Assembly: GCA_041744735.1 (NCBI GenBank)
Contig: JBGTKH010000634.1
Span: 1-15,258, forward strand
From: JBGTKH01 sp041744735
Lineage (GTDB): Bacteria; Planctomycetota; Planctomycetia; Pirellulales; Pirellulaceae
Reading direction: 5' to 3'
DNA: 15,258 bases
Shown here piece by piece: positions 1 through 8,784 of this stretch. Numbering within the stretch: position 1 is the stretch's first letter; each line of letters starts with the position of its first letter. The notes beneath the pieces are model-generated. The model was not told the DNA's origin. It searched no databases and saw nothing but the letters and a program-made list of their open reading frames with translations. The position numbers were made by a program, and so were the translations under genes.

Positions 1-297
1 AGTCAGTTGATCGACGCTCGTCAGCTTGACTTCGACGATCGTGCGCAGCAATCCCGACAGCGCCGCGCCGAAATTGCGGCTCAGACCTTCGTGCAGCGAC
101 TGCAGGGCCCGCATCTGATCCTTGCCCACGCGCTCGGGCCGTTTGAAATCATACGGCGCCACCTTATCGCGCAGCCGCCCGCTCGGCCCGGACTTGTGGG
201 CAACCACCTCGTCCATCACGCCAGCCTGCCCCGCCCCCGCCTGCATAGCGCTCAGCAAACTCTCGACTTCCGCCTGGCTAAGAACTTCGTCGGCCAT
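1..297 (-). CDS. fliM: Flagellar motor switch protein FliM, N-terminal part (cut by window edge)
   Basis: Reading the minus strand from the ATG at 297 gives 99 open codons that run off the window at position 1, so the C-terminal two thirds are missing. The protein starts MADEVLSQAEVESLLSAM, which matches the conserved N-terminal FliM peptide (LSQxEIDxLLxA) that binds phosphorylated CheY. Residues 46-99 contain VAPYDFKRPERVGKDQMRAL followed by LHEGLSRNFGAALSGLLRT, the start of the FliM middle domain. FliM is part of the C-ring at the cytoplasmic base of the flagellum and sets rotation direction together with FliG and FliN. A GGAG ribosome binding site (304-307 on the complementary strand) lies 6-7 bases before the ATG. 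The identity is clear from sequence; no other flagellar gene is in the window. The gene lies downstream of proA in the same direction but is separated from it by a structured repeat. Confidence 0.93.
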   Translation of the reverse strand, partial: MADEVLSQAEVESLLSAMQAGAGQAGVMDEVVAHKSGPSGRLRDKVAPYDFKRPERVGKDQMRALQSLHEGLSRNFGAALSGLLRTIVEVKLTSVDQLT

Positions 298-313
298 GAG
301 TCACTCCGTGACA

Positions 314-411
314 TTTTCGATTTTCGATTTTTGATTGTCGATTTTCAGAACGGCGACATTGCGGCGTCGCCAGCGTTTATCAATCGAAAATCGCAAATCA
401 AAAATCGAAAA
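314..411. repeat. Two opposed heptamer arrays forming an inverted repeat
   Basis: On the plus strand, 314-348 is built from 7-bp units (TTTTCGA, TTTTCGA, TTTTTGA, TTGTCGA, TTTTCAG). Positions 384-411 hold the complementary units (TCGAAAA, TCGCAAA, TCAAAAA, TCGAAAA). The two blocks pair over about 27 bp with a loop of about 35 bp. The repeat fills the spacer between the proA stop and the fliM ribosome binding site. It could act as a proA terminator hairpin or simply be spacer DNA; it has no GC-rich stem. Confidence 0.85.
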
Positions 412-414
412 TCC

Positions 415-1689
<1,275 letters not shown>

Positions 1690-1969
1690 CGGCTAACCTC
1701 AGTCGTTTCAATCACTTTTGACGAGAATGGCGATCGCACACCGACTGTCCAACGCGGCTCTTTCCAGCGTAATCTGTTCTGCAAGTATCCGGCAAAGTGG
1801 CCGCTGCGTCAATGTCGTTCGACCCGTGGGATCGGTAGTTCGCGGCCTGTAAATGCGGCTGTGCCAATGTGTTGCGCGGCACGGACAGCGCCATTTCGCC
1901 GCCGCGTGCCGATTCGCGTCCGGCGGTTTGACTGATGAGCCCCATTGCCTAAAAATGAAGGCGTGACCA
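1690..1969. other. Divergent intergenic region between proA and the sigma factor gene
   Basis: This 280-bp spacer separates two genes transcribed away from each other and must hold both promoters. I see no convincing -35/-10 pair, repeat or coding remnant. A tiny frame ATG-AAG-GCG-TGA at 1955-1966 lies just before the sigma factor start, in the same frame. Confidence 0.5.
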
Positions 1970-2578
1970 TTGATCACGCGGCGGGAGCGGAAAGCGACGG
2001 AGGTTGTGGACGAAGACGGACAACTGATTGAAGAAACCCTCAACGGCGACCAGCGAGCGTTTGGCAAACTAGTCCGCAAGTACCAGGACCGATTGTTTAA
2101 CACAGTCAACATGATGCACATGGGCAACTGCGGCCAGGAAGCGGACGACGTCGTGCAGGAGGCGTTCGTGCAGGCGTATCTGAAGCTGCGAACATTTCGC
2201 GGCGAGAGCCAATTCTATACGTGGCTGTATCGCATCGCCTTCAATCTGGTCGTGAGCCGCCGCCGGAAGAACCGGGGCGAACTCTCGATGGATCATCGCC
2301 GCGCTGTATCCGGCAGTGAACCGCTTGATCCCGCCGGCCCGCCCAGCGACCGGATGCAACGGGAAGAGACGATGGGCTTGGTGCAACAGGCGCTGGCAAC
2401 GCTCAGCGACGATCACCGAGCGATCCTCGTGCTGCGCGACATGGAGGGCTGCGATTACGAGACGATCGCAGAAATGCTTGCCGTGCCGGTGGGAACCGTG
2501 CGCAGCCGATTGCACCGGGCTCGATCACAACTGCGCCAGCAGATGATGCCGGTGATGGAAGAGTGTTTGGCAAAGTAG
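1970..2578 (+). CDS. ECF-type RNA polymerase sigma factor (sigma-70 family, RpoE-like)
   Basis: This 202-aa protein has the two-domain layout of extracytoplasmic-function sigma factors. Region 2 spans roughly residues 20-95: GDQRAFGKLVRKYQDRLFNT, the DDVVQEAFVQAY segment that binds core polymerase, and FRGESQFYTWLYRIAFN for -10 recognition. Region 4 spans about 140-195 and ends in a helix-turn-helix, YETIAEMLAVPVGTVRSRLH. It would redirect RNA polymerase to a stress or envelope regulon. The start is uncertain: TTG at 1970 has a GAAGG about 8 bases upstream, an in-frame TGA at 1964 blocks longer versions, and a GTG at 2006 is possible although GGAGG is only 2 bases from it. No anti-sigma gene is adjacent, because the next gene (folP) is convergent. 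The regulatory partner is therefore either elsewhere or lacking. Confidence 0.92.
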   Translation: MITRRERKATEVVDEDGQLIEETLNGDQRAFGKLVRKYQDRLFNTVNMMHMGNCGQEADDVVQEAFVQAYLKLRTFRGESQFYTWLYRIAFNLVVSRRRKNRGELSMDHRRAVSGSEPLDPAGPPSDRMQREETMGLVQQALATLSDDHRAILVLRDMEGCDYETIAEMLAVPVGTVRSRLHRARSQLRQQMMPVMEECLAK

Positions 2579-2590
2579 GGGGCATTCCAG

Positions 2591-2680
2591 ATTCGTAGCC
2601 GAAGTTGTGAAACTTCGGTGGTGTCCTAATTGCTAGGACACTACCGAAACTTCGGAACTCTCACGAGTTCCGCTACGAAT
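2591..2680. repeat. 90-bp nested palindromic element with terminal inverted repeats
   Basis: The element begins ATTCGTAGC and ends GCTACGAAT. Inside are CGAAGTT/AACTTCG (2600-2606 / 2611-2617), GTGTCCTA/TAGGACAC (2621-2628 / 2634-2641) and GGAACTC/GAGTTCC (2654-2660 / 2665-2671). It would fold as a multi-branched cruciform. It fills the whole spacer between the convergent sigma factor and folP genes. It resembles a REP/MITE-like non-coding repeat; I recall similar sequences from planctomycete spacers but cannot verify this here. Confidence 0.8.
2614..2648. terminator. Possible bidirectional transcription terminator hairpin
   Basis: TTCGGTGGTGTCCTA pairs with TAGGACACTACCGAA over 15 bp, with one G-T mismatch and a 5-base loop. 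It lies between two converging genes, which is where a shared terminator is expected. There is no U-tract, so termination is inferred only from position and stem strength. Confidence 0.45.
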
Positions 2681-2683
2681 TAC

Positions 2684-3577
2684 TTAATCGAGTCCCCCAG
2701 ACGCTTCGAAGAGCAGCAGCGCCTGTCGCACGGCAGCTACGTCGTGCACGCGCAGGATTTGCACACCTTGCCGCGCAAGGGCAAGCGACACGCCGATCGT
2801 TCCCGCCGTGCGGTCGGCCGTCTTGTCTCCCAGCACCTTGCCGATAAACCCCTTCCGCGAATGGCCGACCAGTAGTGGGCAGCCCAGCTCGTGAAAACGC
2901 CAACAATTCGCCGCGAGCGTCAAATTGTGCTCGTGCGTTTTGCCGAAGCCAATCCCTGGGTCGAGACAAATTCGCGCTGCGTCGATCCCGTCTGCGAGCA
3001 GCGCGTCGCGCCGTTGGCGAAGATATTCGTGAATCTCCACAACGACGTCGCCGTAGGTTGGATTGTCCTGCATCGTTACCGGCGTGCCCTGCATGTGCAT
3101 CGCGCACAGGCCGGCAGCCGACTCGATGGCCACCGAAATCATTTCAGGGTCACCTTCGAAGCCGGTCACGTCGTTAATGACGTCGGCGCCCGCCGCGACC
3201 GCTCGCCGCGCGACTTCGGCTTTCGATGTGTCGATGGAGAGTGGGACTGAGGTTTGCTCGGACAGTGCTTCAACGACCGGCATCACGCGCCGCAATTCTT
3301 CTGCCAACTCAACCGGTGAAGAATACGGCCGCGTGCTCTCGCCGCCGATGTCCAAAATGTCCGCCCCTTGTTTGGCCAAGCGCAAGCCCTGCTCGATCGC
3401 CGCCCGGTAATCGAAGAAATGTCCGCCGTCCGAAAAACTGTCCGGTGTCACATTCACGATGCCCATCAACAGTGGCCGCCGGCCGAAGTGCAATGTGCGA
3501 GTACGCAGCCGCCATGTTTGAGCGCGATGCGGGAATCGAGAAGTCAGAGTGTCTAGTGTGTCGCCGCGCGTATTCAT
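2684..3577 (-). CDS. folP: Dihydropteroate synthase
   Basis: FolP joins p-aminobenzoate to 6-hydroxymethyl-dihydropterin pyrophosphate in folate synthesis, in the cytoplasm. With the start at 3577 the protein is 297 aa, close to the family norm. The TIM-barrel motifs are all present: MGIVNVTPDSFSDGG (38-52), GADILDIGGESTRP (71-84), LSIDTSKAEVA (113-123), ADVINDVTG (131-139), DPGIGFGKTHEHN (206-218) and LLVGHSRKGFIG (235-246, with the conserved SRKxF pterin/phosphate loop). The frame is open up to 3730, but that extension translates heptamer tandem repeats, so I chose the ATG at 3577; AGGGA lies just upstream of it. It converges with the sigma factor gene and is separated from the LptE-like gene upstream by about 180 bp of repeats, so it may have its own promoter. 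Confidence 0.95.
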   Translation of the reverse strand: MNTRGDTLDTLTSRFPHRAQTWRLRTRTLHFGRRPLLMGIVNVTPDSFSDGGHFFDYRAAIEQGLRLAKQGADILDIGGESTRPYSSPVELAEELRRVMPVVEALSEQTSVPLSIDTSKAEVARRAVAAGADVINDVTGFEGDPEMISVAIESAAGLCAMHMQGTPVTMQDNPTYGDVVVEIHEYLRQRRDALLADGIDAARICLDPGIGFGKTHEHNLTLAANCWRFHELGCPLLVGHSRKGFIGKVLGDKTADRTAGTIGVSLALARQGVQILRVHDVAAVRQALLLFEASGGLD

Positions 3578-3649
3578 TCCCTGCAACTTATCACGGCGCG
3601 GGGCGAGCAGTGAAGGAGGGTTGCAAAAGGCTGTGCGCCGAAAAGCTGA

Positions 3650-3674
3650 GTATCTAGTACCGAGTACTGAGTAC
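3650..3674. repeat. Heptamer tandem repeat, unit GTACYGA
   Basis: Consecutive 7-bp units GTATCTA, GTACCGA, GTACTGA and GTAC follow one another upstream of folP. When translated on the minus strand they yield the false peptide YSVLGTRYS. The units are imperfect but the period of 7 is clear. Confidence 0.75.
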
Positions 3675-3686
3675 AAACGCTGCTTC

Positions 3687-3756
<70 letters not shown>

Positions 3757-3757
3757 C

Positions 3758-4381
3758 CTACCACGCCGCTTCCATCTGCGACACGATTTGCTCGGCCAGT
3801 CGCTGGATGGCTTCCTGTTGCGAGGTGGCGATGGATTGGCCGGCTTCGGGGACGAAATCGGCGCTTTGGCTAACGGTCAGAAGCAGCGACGAAAGCGGCA
3901 GGCTGGTGCGCTGGGCGATGGCATTGCCGCGGCGGTCCACCCAATTGATGTCCACGCGAAAACGGGTTTCGATGTCCCGCGGTTCGTCATTGCGGTTCTC
4001 GATCAGCACGAGCTTCTGCACGTCCACGATGCGGCCGTACAGCACGCTGTCGGCGTTGGCCGCCGTCACGACCTTCATCGGTGTCTTCAGTTCGATTTCC
4101 TTCACCACCGCTTCCGTCAGCCGCTCGCCCAGTCCGCGGCGAAACGATTCATTCTCAAACACCTGCACGTGCACTGTGCGAACGTCGGGCGGATAGAGCG
4201 AACATGCGCCGATCCGGTAACCGGCACAGCCGAGGAGCGTTGCGAAGAGCATGCACGTCACGGACAGATGACGAATGACGAATGACGAATGACGAAAGAA
4301 TGACGAAGGGCGAATGACGAAGTGTTCGCGCGACGGTTTGACTCCGGAATTCAAACCGCTGGTTGCAACGTTGGCTTGCAT
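3758..4381 (-). CDS. LptE-like outer-membrane lipoprotein (LPS assembly)
   Basis: The mature part fits the LptE family as seen in planctomycetes. A lipobox LLGC is followed by AGYRIG, then YPPDVRTVHVQVFENESFRR and LTEAVVKEIELKTPMKVV, a beta-rich middle (DSVLYGRIVDVQK, ETRFRVDINWVDRRG) and a helical end (EAIQRLAEQIVSQME). LptE plugs the LptD barrel and helps place lipopolysaccharide in the outer membrane. The start is unclear. The ATG at 4381 gives 207 aa with 52 residues before the lipobox cysteine, and about 20 of those are translated ATGACGA heptamers. The ATG at 4252 would leave only 8 residues before the cysteine and no positive charge. The positively charged end of the signal peptide may therefore come from repeat DNA. 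No good ribosome binding site precedes either start. The gene lies downstream of recO and the BamD-like gene in the same direction, so a shared envelope operon is plausible. Confidence 0.72.
   Translation of the reverse strand: MQANVATSGLNSGVKPSREHFVIRPSSFFRHSSFVIRHLSVTCMLFATLLGCAGYRIGACSLYPPDVRTVHVQVFENESFRRGLGERLTEAVVKEIELKTPMKVVTAANADSVLYGRIVDVQKLVLIENRNDEPRDIETRFRVDINWVDRRGNAIAQRTSLPLSSLLLTVSQSADFVPEAGQSIATSQQEAIQRLAEQIVSQMEAAW
4268..4320. repeat. Heptamer tandem repeat inside the 5' part of the LptE-like gene, unit ATGACGA
   Basis: Four perfect ATGACGA units run from 4268 to 4295. Further perfect units lie at 4300-4306 and 4314-4320, with degenerate sequence between them. On the minus strand the array encodes FVIRPSSFFRHSSFVIRH within the reading frame that leads into the lipoprotein signal. 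Confidence 0.92.
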
Positions 4382-4426
4382 GGTCGGTAGGTGAATTGGC
4401 AATGACACAAGCACAGCTTCCAGAAG

Positions 4427-4502
4427 TGAGCCGAACGCGCTAGCGTCGGGCGACGATGGAGCAGGCGGCGCGGCAAGGCCCGCGGCTAGCGCCGTCGGCT
4501 CA
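4427..4502. repeat. Palindromic repeat family 1, copy 1 (TGAGCCGA...TCGGCTCA)
   Basis: Arms of about 25 bp face each other: TGAGCCGAACGCGCTAGCG at the left and CTAGCGCCGTCGGCTCA at the right, with few mismatches over 76 bp. A second copy with the same arms lies at 8785-8863. This copy sits between the BamD-like and LptE-like genes. Confidence 0.85.
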
Positions 4503-4537
4503 CGAAATAAAATGCCATACTTATTGATGCTTCAACT

Positions 4538-5776
4538 TTATCGGCGGTTGGTGTCTAGGTCGGTGGTGGCGATCAGCGGTTTGACGTCTTCCGATTCGGG
4601 GAAGAGATTGACAAGCCATTCCAATTTCTGAGGCGGCACGTCGGGTTTGCCGCCCAGAGCCACCACGCGCTCGCGAGCCTGCTCGGCGAACGGCGTGTCA
4701 TCGTAGTCCTTGCTCACGATGTTGTAGTAGTAGCGGGCGCCGCCGTATTCGGTGCGCTGATCGTAATACTGGCCCATGCGGAATTCCCGCTCGGCATTCG
4801 AATAACGCACGGTGGCAAACGAGCGCGCCAGATAGTCGCGTTCCGATTCGGCCTCGACCGGGAACTGCTTGCGGATTTGTTTGATCAATTCCTCGGCGCC
4901 CCCAAGCGACTTGCCGTCGTATTCCGGCCCGCGGTACGTTCTCAGCTTTGATTCGAGCCCCAGCAAATGCGCTTTGAATTGATGCTCGCTGCTGGGAAAC
5001 GTCTTGCGCAGGTCCGTGTAGAAGTCGTCGGCGCTGAGGAAATTGCCGGCATTGAAGTGTGCGTTGGCGGCGGCCATTGTGGCGTCGTCCGCCAGTTTGC
5101 CTGTCGGATCGTCGATGCGAATGCGGTCGAATACGCGCACCGCGCTGCCGAAGGTGTCTCGCCACGACCGCGTTTTGTCAGTCCAGTTGATCGCCAGCGA
5201 CGATTGCGGATCTTTGGAATGCAGTTCCAGCCAATACTGAGCGATCGAGAACCGGCGGGCCTCGACCGTGTCCAAATGCCGTGAGTTGGGATACTTCTTC
5301 AGCAGTTTTTCGTACGCAAGATTGGACTTCGGATAGCGGTCCGCAAAGAAATAACCCTCGCCGACCATATACAGCGCGTCTTCTTCCAGCGCCGAATCGG
5401 ACCAGCGATTGGCGGCGTCTTGATATTTCATCGCCGCCGCCGCAAACAAACCTTTTCGGTCGCTTCCCTCGGTGGCAATTGCTTGGCGGTATTGTTCATC
5501 GGCTTCGGTGTACAATTGCCGCGCCAGTTTCGGGTCGTGGTCTTTGCCGAGCCAACCTTTGATGTCTTTGGCGACGATCCACGTTGAGTCTCGCTCCTCG
5601 GACTCTTCGGCGGATTCCGCGGCAGACTCCGAAAGCGGCTCGCCGCTGAGTTGCCGGCGCGTGCGCTCGTACGCATATTCGGCGTCGTGATCGTTGCGGA
5701 ACATCGAACAGCCGCCGCACGCCGACAGCGCCGCGATCAATATGAAGAGAACAGCAGTGCGTCTTCCGGTTTGCAT
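4538..5776 (-). CDS. BamD-like outer-membrane assembly lipoprotein with TPR-type repeats
   Basis: With the ATG at 5776 the product is 412 aa. It starts with a lipoprotein signal (MQTGRRTAVLFILIAALSAC, lipobox LSAC, lipidated Cys20), so it should be anchored in the outer membrane facing the periplasm. The body is helical with tetratricopeptide-like repeats: EQYRQAIATEGSDRKG, AAAMKYQDAANRWSDSALEE, ALYMVGEGYFFADRYPKSN, YEKLLKKYPNSRHLDT, and near the C-terminus MGQYYDQRTEYGGARYYYN with DTPFAEQARERVV. This is the YfiO/BamD pattern. BamD feeds beta-barrel proteins to BamA; the protein is longer than the enterobacterial one (about 245 aa), so exact equivalence is an inference. AAGGAAG stands 6 bases before the ATG and supports this start over the in-frame GTG at 5797. 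The recO stop is 24 bp upstream, so the two genes are probably co-transcribed. Confidence 0.8.
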   Translation of the reverse strand: MQTGRRTAVLFILIAALSACGGCSMFRNDHDAEYAYERTRRQLSGEPLSESAAESAEESEERDSTWIVAKDIKGWLGKDHDPKLARQLYTEADEQYRQAIATEGSDRKGLFAAAAMKYQDAANRWSDSALEEDALYMVGEGYFFADRYPKSNLAYEKLLKKYPNSRHLDTVEARRFSIAQYWLELHSKDPQSSLAINWTDKTRSWRDTFGSAVRVFDRIRIDDPTGKLADDATMAAANAHFNAGNFLSADDFYTDLRKTFPSSEHQFKAHLLGLESKLRTYRGPEYDGKSLGGAEELIKQIRKQFPVEAESERDYLARSFATVRYSNAEREFRMGQYYDQRTEYGGARYYYNIVSKDYDDTPFAEQARERVVALGGKPDVPPQKLEWLVNLFPESEDVKPLIATTDLDTNRR

Positions 5777-5800
5777 TAGGGACTTCCTTGTCCACACACG

Positions 5801-6556
5801 TCAATGGCCCAGCACGCCCAAGTAGGCGTGCATGCGAGGTCGGTGTCCTAACAAGTTGCTCAGGTAATGGTTCACGACGCCGCGCAGCTCGCCGCGCAGT
5901 CGTGCATCGATCCCGATCCGCCGCCAAGCATCGCTATCCGCTTCGGCAAATCGTTGTAACGTTTTGATCACTCCGGCACTCACGCTGACCACTTGCCGCT
6001 GTCCCACCCGGCACTGGCTGCACAGCACACCGCCGGCAAGCTGCCCAAACGCAACTCGCCCCACCGCTTCCAACTCGCGGCCGCAGCCGGCGCAGGCCGC
6101 CAGCGTCGGCAAATGCCCGAGCGTGCGCAAGGCCGTCATTTCCAGTCGCAGCACCACCGGCGCGATTTCTCCGTCGTGATCCAAGTCGAACAGTGCCTGA
6201 TCGGCGGCATCGAACAAATCTGGATGAGGATCGCCGGCATCGGTCAAACCATCGAGCAGCTCGGCGACGTAATAGCCCGCGTACAGACGAGATAAGTTGC
6301 GACTGGCGGCACGAAACCGGCGTTCCAGCTTGGCTTCGGTCAGCAAGTCAAGGGTTTCGGACGATTTGTGGAGGAACACTATGCGACAGACGGCCAGCAA
6401 GTCAAGAGCAGCCTCGAACGGGCTCTTGGGCCGCCGCGCCCCTTTGGCCAAAGCACTTATCTTGCCCACCTGCCGCGTAAACAGCCGCACCACGCAGCTT
6501 GTCTCGCTGAATTCAATTACACGCAGGACGATGGCGAGGGACTTTTCGGCGGACAT
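5801..6556 (-). CDS. recO: DNA repair protein RecO
   Basis: The 251-aa protein has the RecO layout. An N-terminal OB fold (about 1-80) carries ETSCVVRLFTRQVGKISALA and KGARRPKSPFEAALD, and a helical C-terminal domain follows. A four-cysteine zinc site is visible (CAGC at 155-158 and CSQC at 179-182). RecO works with RecR to load RecA on SSB-coated single-stranded DNA in gap repair. The frame is open to a GTG at 6568, but that GTG lies inside a heptamer repeat, so the ATG at 6556 is preferred; neither start has a good Shine-Dalgarno sequence. The BamD-like gene follows 24 bp after the stop. The upstream gene, an FMN-binding membrane protein, ends about 97 bp away in the same direction. Confidence 0.92.
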   Translation of the reverse strand: MSAEKSLAIVLRVIEFSETSCVVRLFTRQVGKISALAKGARRPKSPFEAALDLLAVCRIVFLHKSSETLDLLTEAKLERRFRAASRNLSRLYAGYYVAELLDGLTDAGDPHPDLFDAADQALFDLDHDGEIAPVVLRLEMTALRTLGHLPTLAACAGCGRELEAVGRVAFGQLAGGVLCSQCRVGQRQVVSVSAGVIKTLQRFAEADSDAWRRIGIDARLRGELRGVVNHYLSNLLGHRPRMHAYLGVLGH

Positions 6557-6563
6557 GGGAAGG

Positions 6564-6584
6564 GTCACTTGTCATTGGTCATTT
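6564..6584. repeat. Short heptamer repeat just upstream of recO, unit GTCATTK
   Basis: Three units (GTCACTT, GTCATTG, GTCATTT) follow one another directly before the recO start and cover the alternative GTG start. The array is short, but it has the same period as the other arrays in the window. Confidence 0.65.
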
Positions 6585-6653
6585 GTTAAGAGAAGGAGAT
6601 TTTACCGTTTCCTCAGCTTCGTCTCCACAGCCAATTACCATGACCTCCAGTGT

Positions 6654-8357
6654 TCAGAATGCGATCCACAATCCGAACGCCAGTACCATCACTATCAGCG
6701 CGAACCAGTCGCGCCGCGACCACCGCTCGCTGTGCGAGTTGTATCTTAGGAAATTCAACAGTGCGCCGGTTGGACAACCATATCGACAATATGCCATGGG
6801 GACGAACAGTGATGCGACCAACCCGATAACGGCAATCGTGATCGTCGCCCAACCTGCCACGCGAAACACCCAAGCGTCAAACGGTTCGATGTCAACCAGA
6901 CTAAACGGCAGCGAGGCCATCGCAACGATGGCACACCACACCAGAAGCACCGCGGGGATCAGCTTCAACGCCCGCGTTAGCCAAGGTGGCAAGTGAAGTT
7001 GCCAGGGCAGGCGATTTTTCAGCAACTGCTGAGCGGCGCCGTGTGGACAAAGGTGCGTGCAGTACGCGTTGCGTCGCGTGGTTACCGGCACGAGAAACGC
7101 GGCCACGGTTAACAAAACCAGCCCACCCGCCTTGCTCCAAGGTACGCCGGCTTGAGCCCAACCAACGATCATTGCCTGTGAAAGCATGTCCCCGTTGATC
7201 AGGCCGAGATAGACGATCAACAACAATTGAAAACCGACTCGCAAGAAGGTTTTCCCGCGGAGCGACGTCAGCGCCATGATGAGGCCGGCGATGATCACGG
7301 CCGCCGTGCCGAAATCTCGCAGCGTCCATTTCAAAAGTGGCTCGGGCGGCCGCTGAGCAGTTTCGAGATCCTTCCGCTGCTGCTCGGCCGCGGCGATCAG
7401 CCCATCCGCAATCGCCATGCTGGTCATCGTGGCGCCCGATACGCCTTCAACTCCCGCCTCTTGCAAGTCGAGCGTGGCCAGGTCCTCCAGCTTCAGATCG
7501 TTGAACAGCGTCAGGAAATACTCGTCGTCGCGGACGTAGGTCACGTACGGTTCATTGTCGTAACTCTTGCCGATGGAAATGCCGACGATTTGTCCGGTAA
7601 AATCAAAACAGATCCGCGTTTCCGTCGGACCTTGGTAGCCGATAATGTTATCGGCAGACGGCGTCGTGCGCAGGATCGAACCAATCTCGTGACCTTGCTC
7701 GTTTTTGACGTACCACAACGACAACAGTTCTTCGTCTTGTTCAACGCTGTGGGCCGACTCGAAAACCGCACGCGCGTCATCAACCACGAGCGGATCGGGA
7801 AACCTGAGCGAAGACCGGCCGCCGCTGAATCGATGAATGATCGATTCCTGAATGGTGAGACTGGTCAGCGTTGCACCGGAAACCGCATCAACCTCAACCT
7901 GTGCCGCCTTGTCCCGCGTCAGGCCGTTGAATGAATTCAAGAATGTGTCGTCCCGCAGAACCTGTGCAACATGCTCCCGCGTGTCTCGGCTGGAGAGTAC
8001 GTCGATGCCGACGATGCGGTCATCCGGACCAAAGGCGATCAACATGTTCGTCGGACCAGAGAATCCGATCAGGTGGTCGCTGCCGGGCGAGGTTTGCAGA
8101 ATGTAACCCAAAGACTCGCCCGACGAATCGAGCACTTCGCGACGGCCTTGACCGCGCCCCTGGTCCGCGACCGACTGTGCTTCCGGAAAGAACTTGCGCA
8201 ACGTGTCGAGGTCAACCGGCGCAAGCGGGGCACTCTGCTGTCGCGACCTCATTTGTGCGTGTTGAACGTGAATCAGCACAATGACCACCACGAACAGCAG
8301 CACCCGCACCACGTGGAGTGCGATACGTCGCAAGCGCTTAGGCGGGTCCGTCTTCAT
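6654..8357 (-). CDS. Membrane flavoprotein with two FMN-binding domains and a polyferredoxin-like (NosR/NapH-type) core
   Basis: The 567-aa protein begins with a cytoplasmic basic stretch and one membrane helix (about 11-30). Two extracytoplasmic FMN-binding domains (PF04205 type) follow. Each carries the covalent flavinylation motif: DAVSGATLTS with Thr163 as predicted FMN site, and EGVSGATMTS with Thr310. The second has Glu where Asp is usual. From about 350 onward there are several membrane helices with two cysteine motifs, CTHLCPHG (433-440) and CRYGCPTG (524-531), as in NosR, NapH and RdhC-type proteins. Such proteins pass electrons from the quinone pool or cytoplasm across the membrane through bound flavin. 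ApbE, which attaches FMN, is not in the window, and the classical C-terminal ferredoxin domain of NosR is absent. No nitrous-oxide or dehalogenase genes are adjacent, so the electron acceptor is unknown. Confidence 0.85.
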   Translation of the reverse strand: MKTDPPKRLRRIALHVVRVLLFVVVIVLIHVQHAQMRSRQQSAPLAPVDLDTLRKFFPEAQSVADQGRGQGRREVLDSSGESLGYILQTSPGSDHLIGFSGPTNMLIAFGPDDRIVGIDVLSSRDTREHVAQVLRDDTFLNSFNGLTRDKAAQVEVDAVSGATLTSLTIQESIIHRFSGGRSSLRFPDPLVVDDARAVFESAHSVEQDEELLSLWYVKNEQGHEIGSILRTTPSADNIIGYQGPTETRICFDFTGQIVGISIGKSYDNEPYVTYVRDDEYFLTLFNDLKLEDLATLDLQEAGVEGVSGATMTSMAIADGLIAAAEQQRKDLETAQRPPEPLLKWTLRDFGTAAVIIAGLIMALTSLRGKTFLRVGFQLLLIVYLGLINGDMLSQAMIVGWAQAGVPWSKAGGLVLLTVAAFLVPVTTRRNAYCTHLCPHGAAQQLLKNRLPWQLHLPPWLTRALKLIPAVLLVWCAIVAMASLPFSLVDIEPFDAWVFRVAGWATITIAVIGLVASLFVPMAYCRYGCPTGALLNFLRYNSHSERWSRRDWFALIVMVLAFGLWIAF

Positions 8358-8397
8358 GCATCAACAGTTCCCGGCCGTTTCTTTTTCCGATTCGATT

Positions 8398-8664
8398 CTA
8401 CTCTTCGCGGAACAACGGGCTGTCCACGACGGCGGCGATGGTTTCGACGATGCGGTAGTCGTTTTCTGCCGACTTCGCCACAATCTTCTCCACCTCAGAA
8501 TAGTCGTCGGGCGCGGTGCCGTTGGCGTACGTCAACAACTTCGTGATGAAACAGCGAACGAAGCGATCCCGGTTCGCATCGGTGAGCATCAGCTTGCGGT
8601 ACTCGCTGATGTCCCGGTACTCGGCTCCGTTGCGAAATGTCGCGGAAGCATCGATGGGGACATG
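8398..8664 (-). pseudogene. C-terminal remnant of a DUF1592/DUF1588/DUF1585 planctomycete cytochrome-type protein
   Basis: Residues read from 8664 to the TAG at 8398 match the DUF1585 end of the large secreted planctomycete proteins that carry DUF1592, DUF1588 and a c-type haem motif. Visible pieces are HVPIDASATFRNGAEY, DRFVRCFITKLLTYANG, EVEKIVAKSAENDYRI and VDSPLFRE. Full proteins of this kind are usually 700 aa or more; only about 88 codons remain and no CxxCH haem site is left. The frame stays open upstream to 8754, but that part (about 30 codons) is the promoter-like block described at 8711-8759 and not DUF1585. A deletion therefore seems to have joined the upstream region of one gene to the tail of another. 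It lies 40 bp before the start of the FMN-binding membrane protein. Confidence 0.75.
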
Positions 8665-8710
8665 GCGATTGATCGCTCCTTTCTTCAGCCTTATTTTGCT
8701 TCCACTAGTA

Positions 8711-8759
8711 TACCTATTCGTGTCGCGCCGGAGACCTGCCGCTTTTTCTCGCATTTTAC
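8711..8759 (-). promoter_or_regulatory. Promoter-like block shared with the region before the sigma factor remnant (copy 1)
   Basis: The minus strand reads CGGCAGGT, 13 bases, CGAATAGG, preceded by an A-rich GTAAAATGCGAGAAAAAG. The same two blocks with identical spacing occur at 12581-12631 in front of a truncated ECF-type sigma gene. The arrangement resembles an ECF -35/-10 pair. Promoter activity is an inference. Confidence 0.5.
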
Positions 8760-8784
8760 CGTGATGGGACGTGCCTCTTTTTTA

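Noticed and set aside
5777..5797. GTG start giving a 7-residue longer BamD-like protein
   Set aside because: The ATG at 5776 has AAGGAAG at proper distance and starts a normal lipoprotein signal; the GTG would overlap that ribosome binding site.
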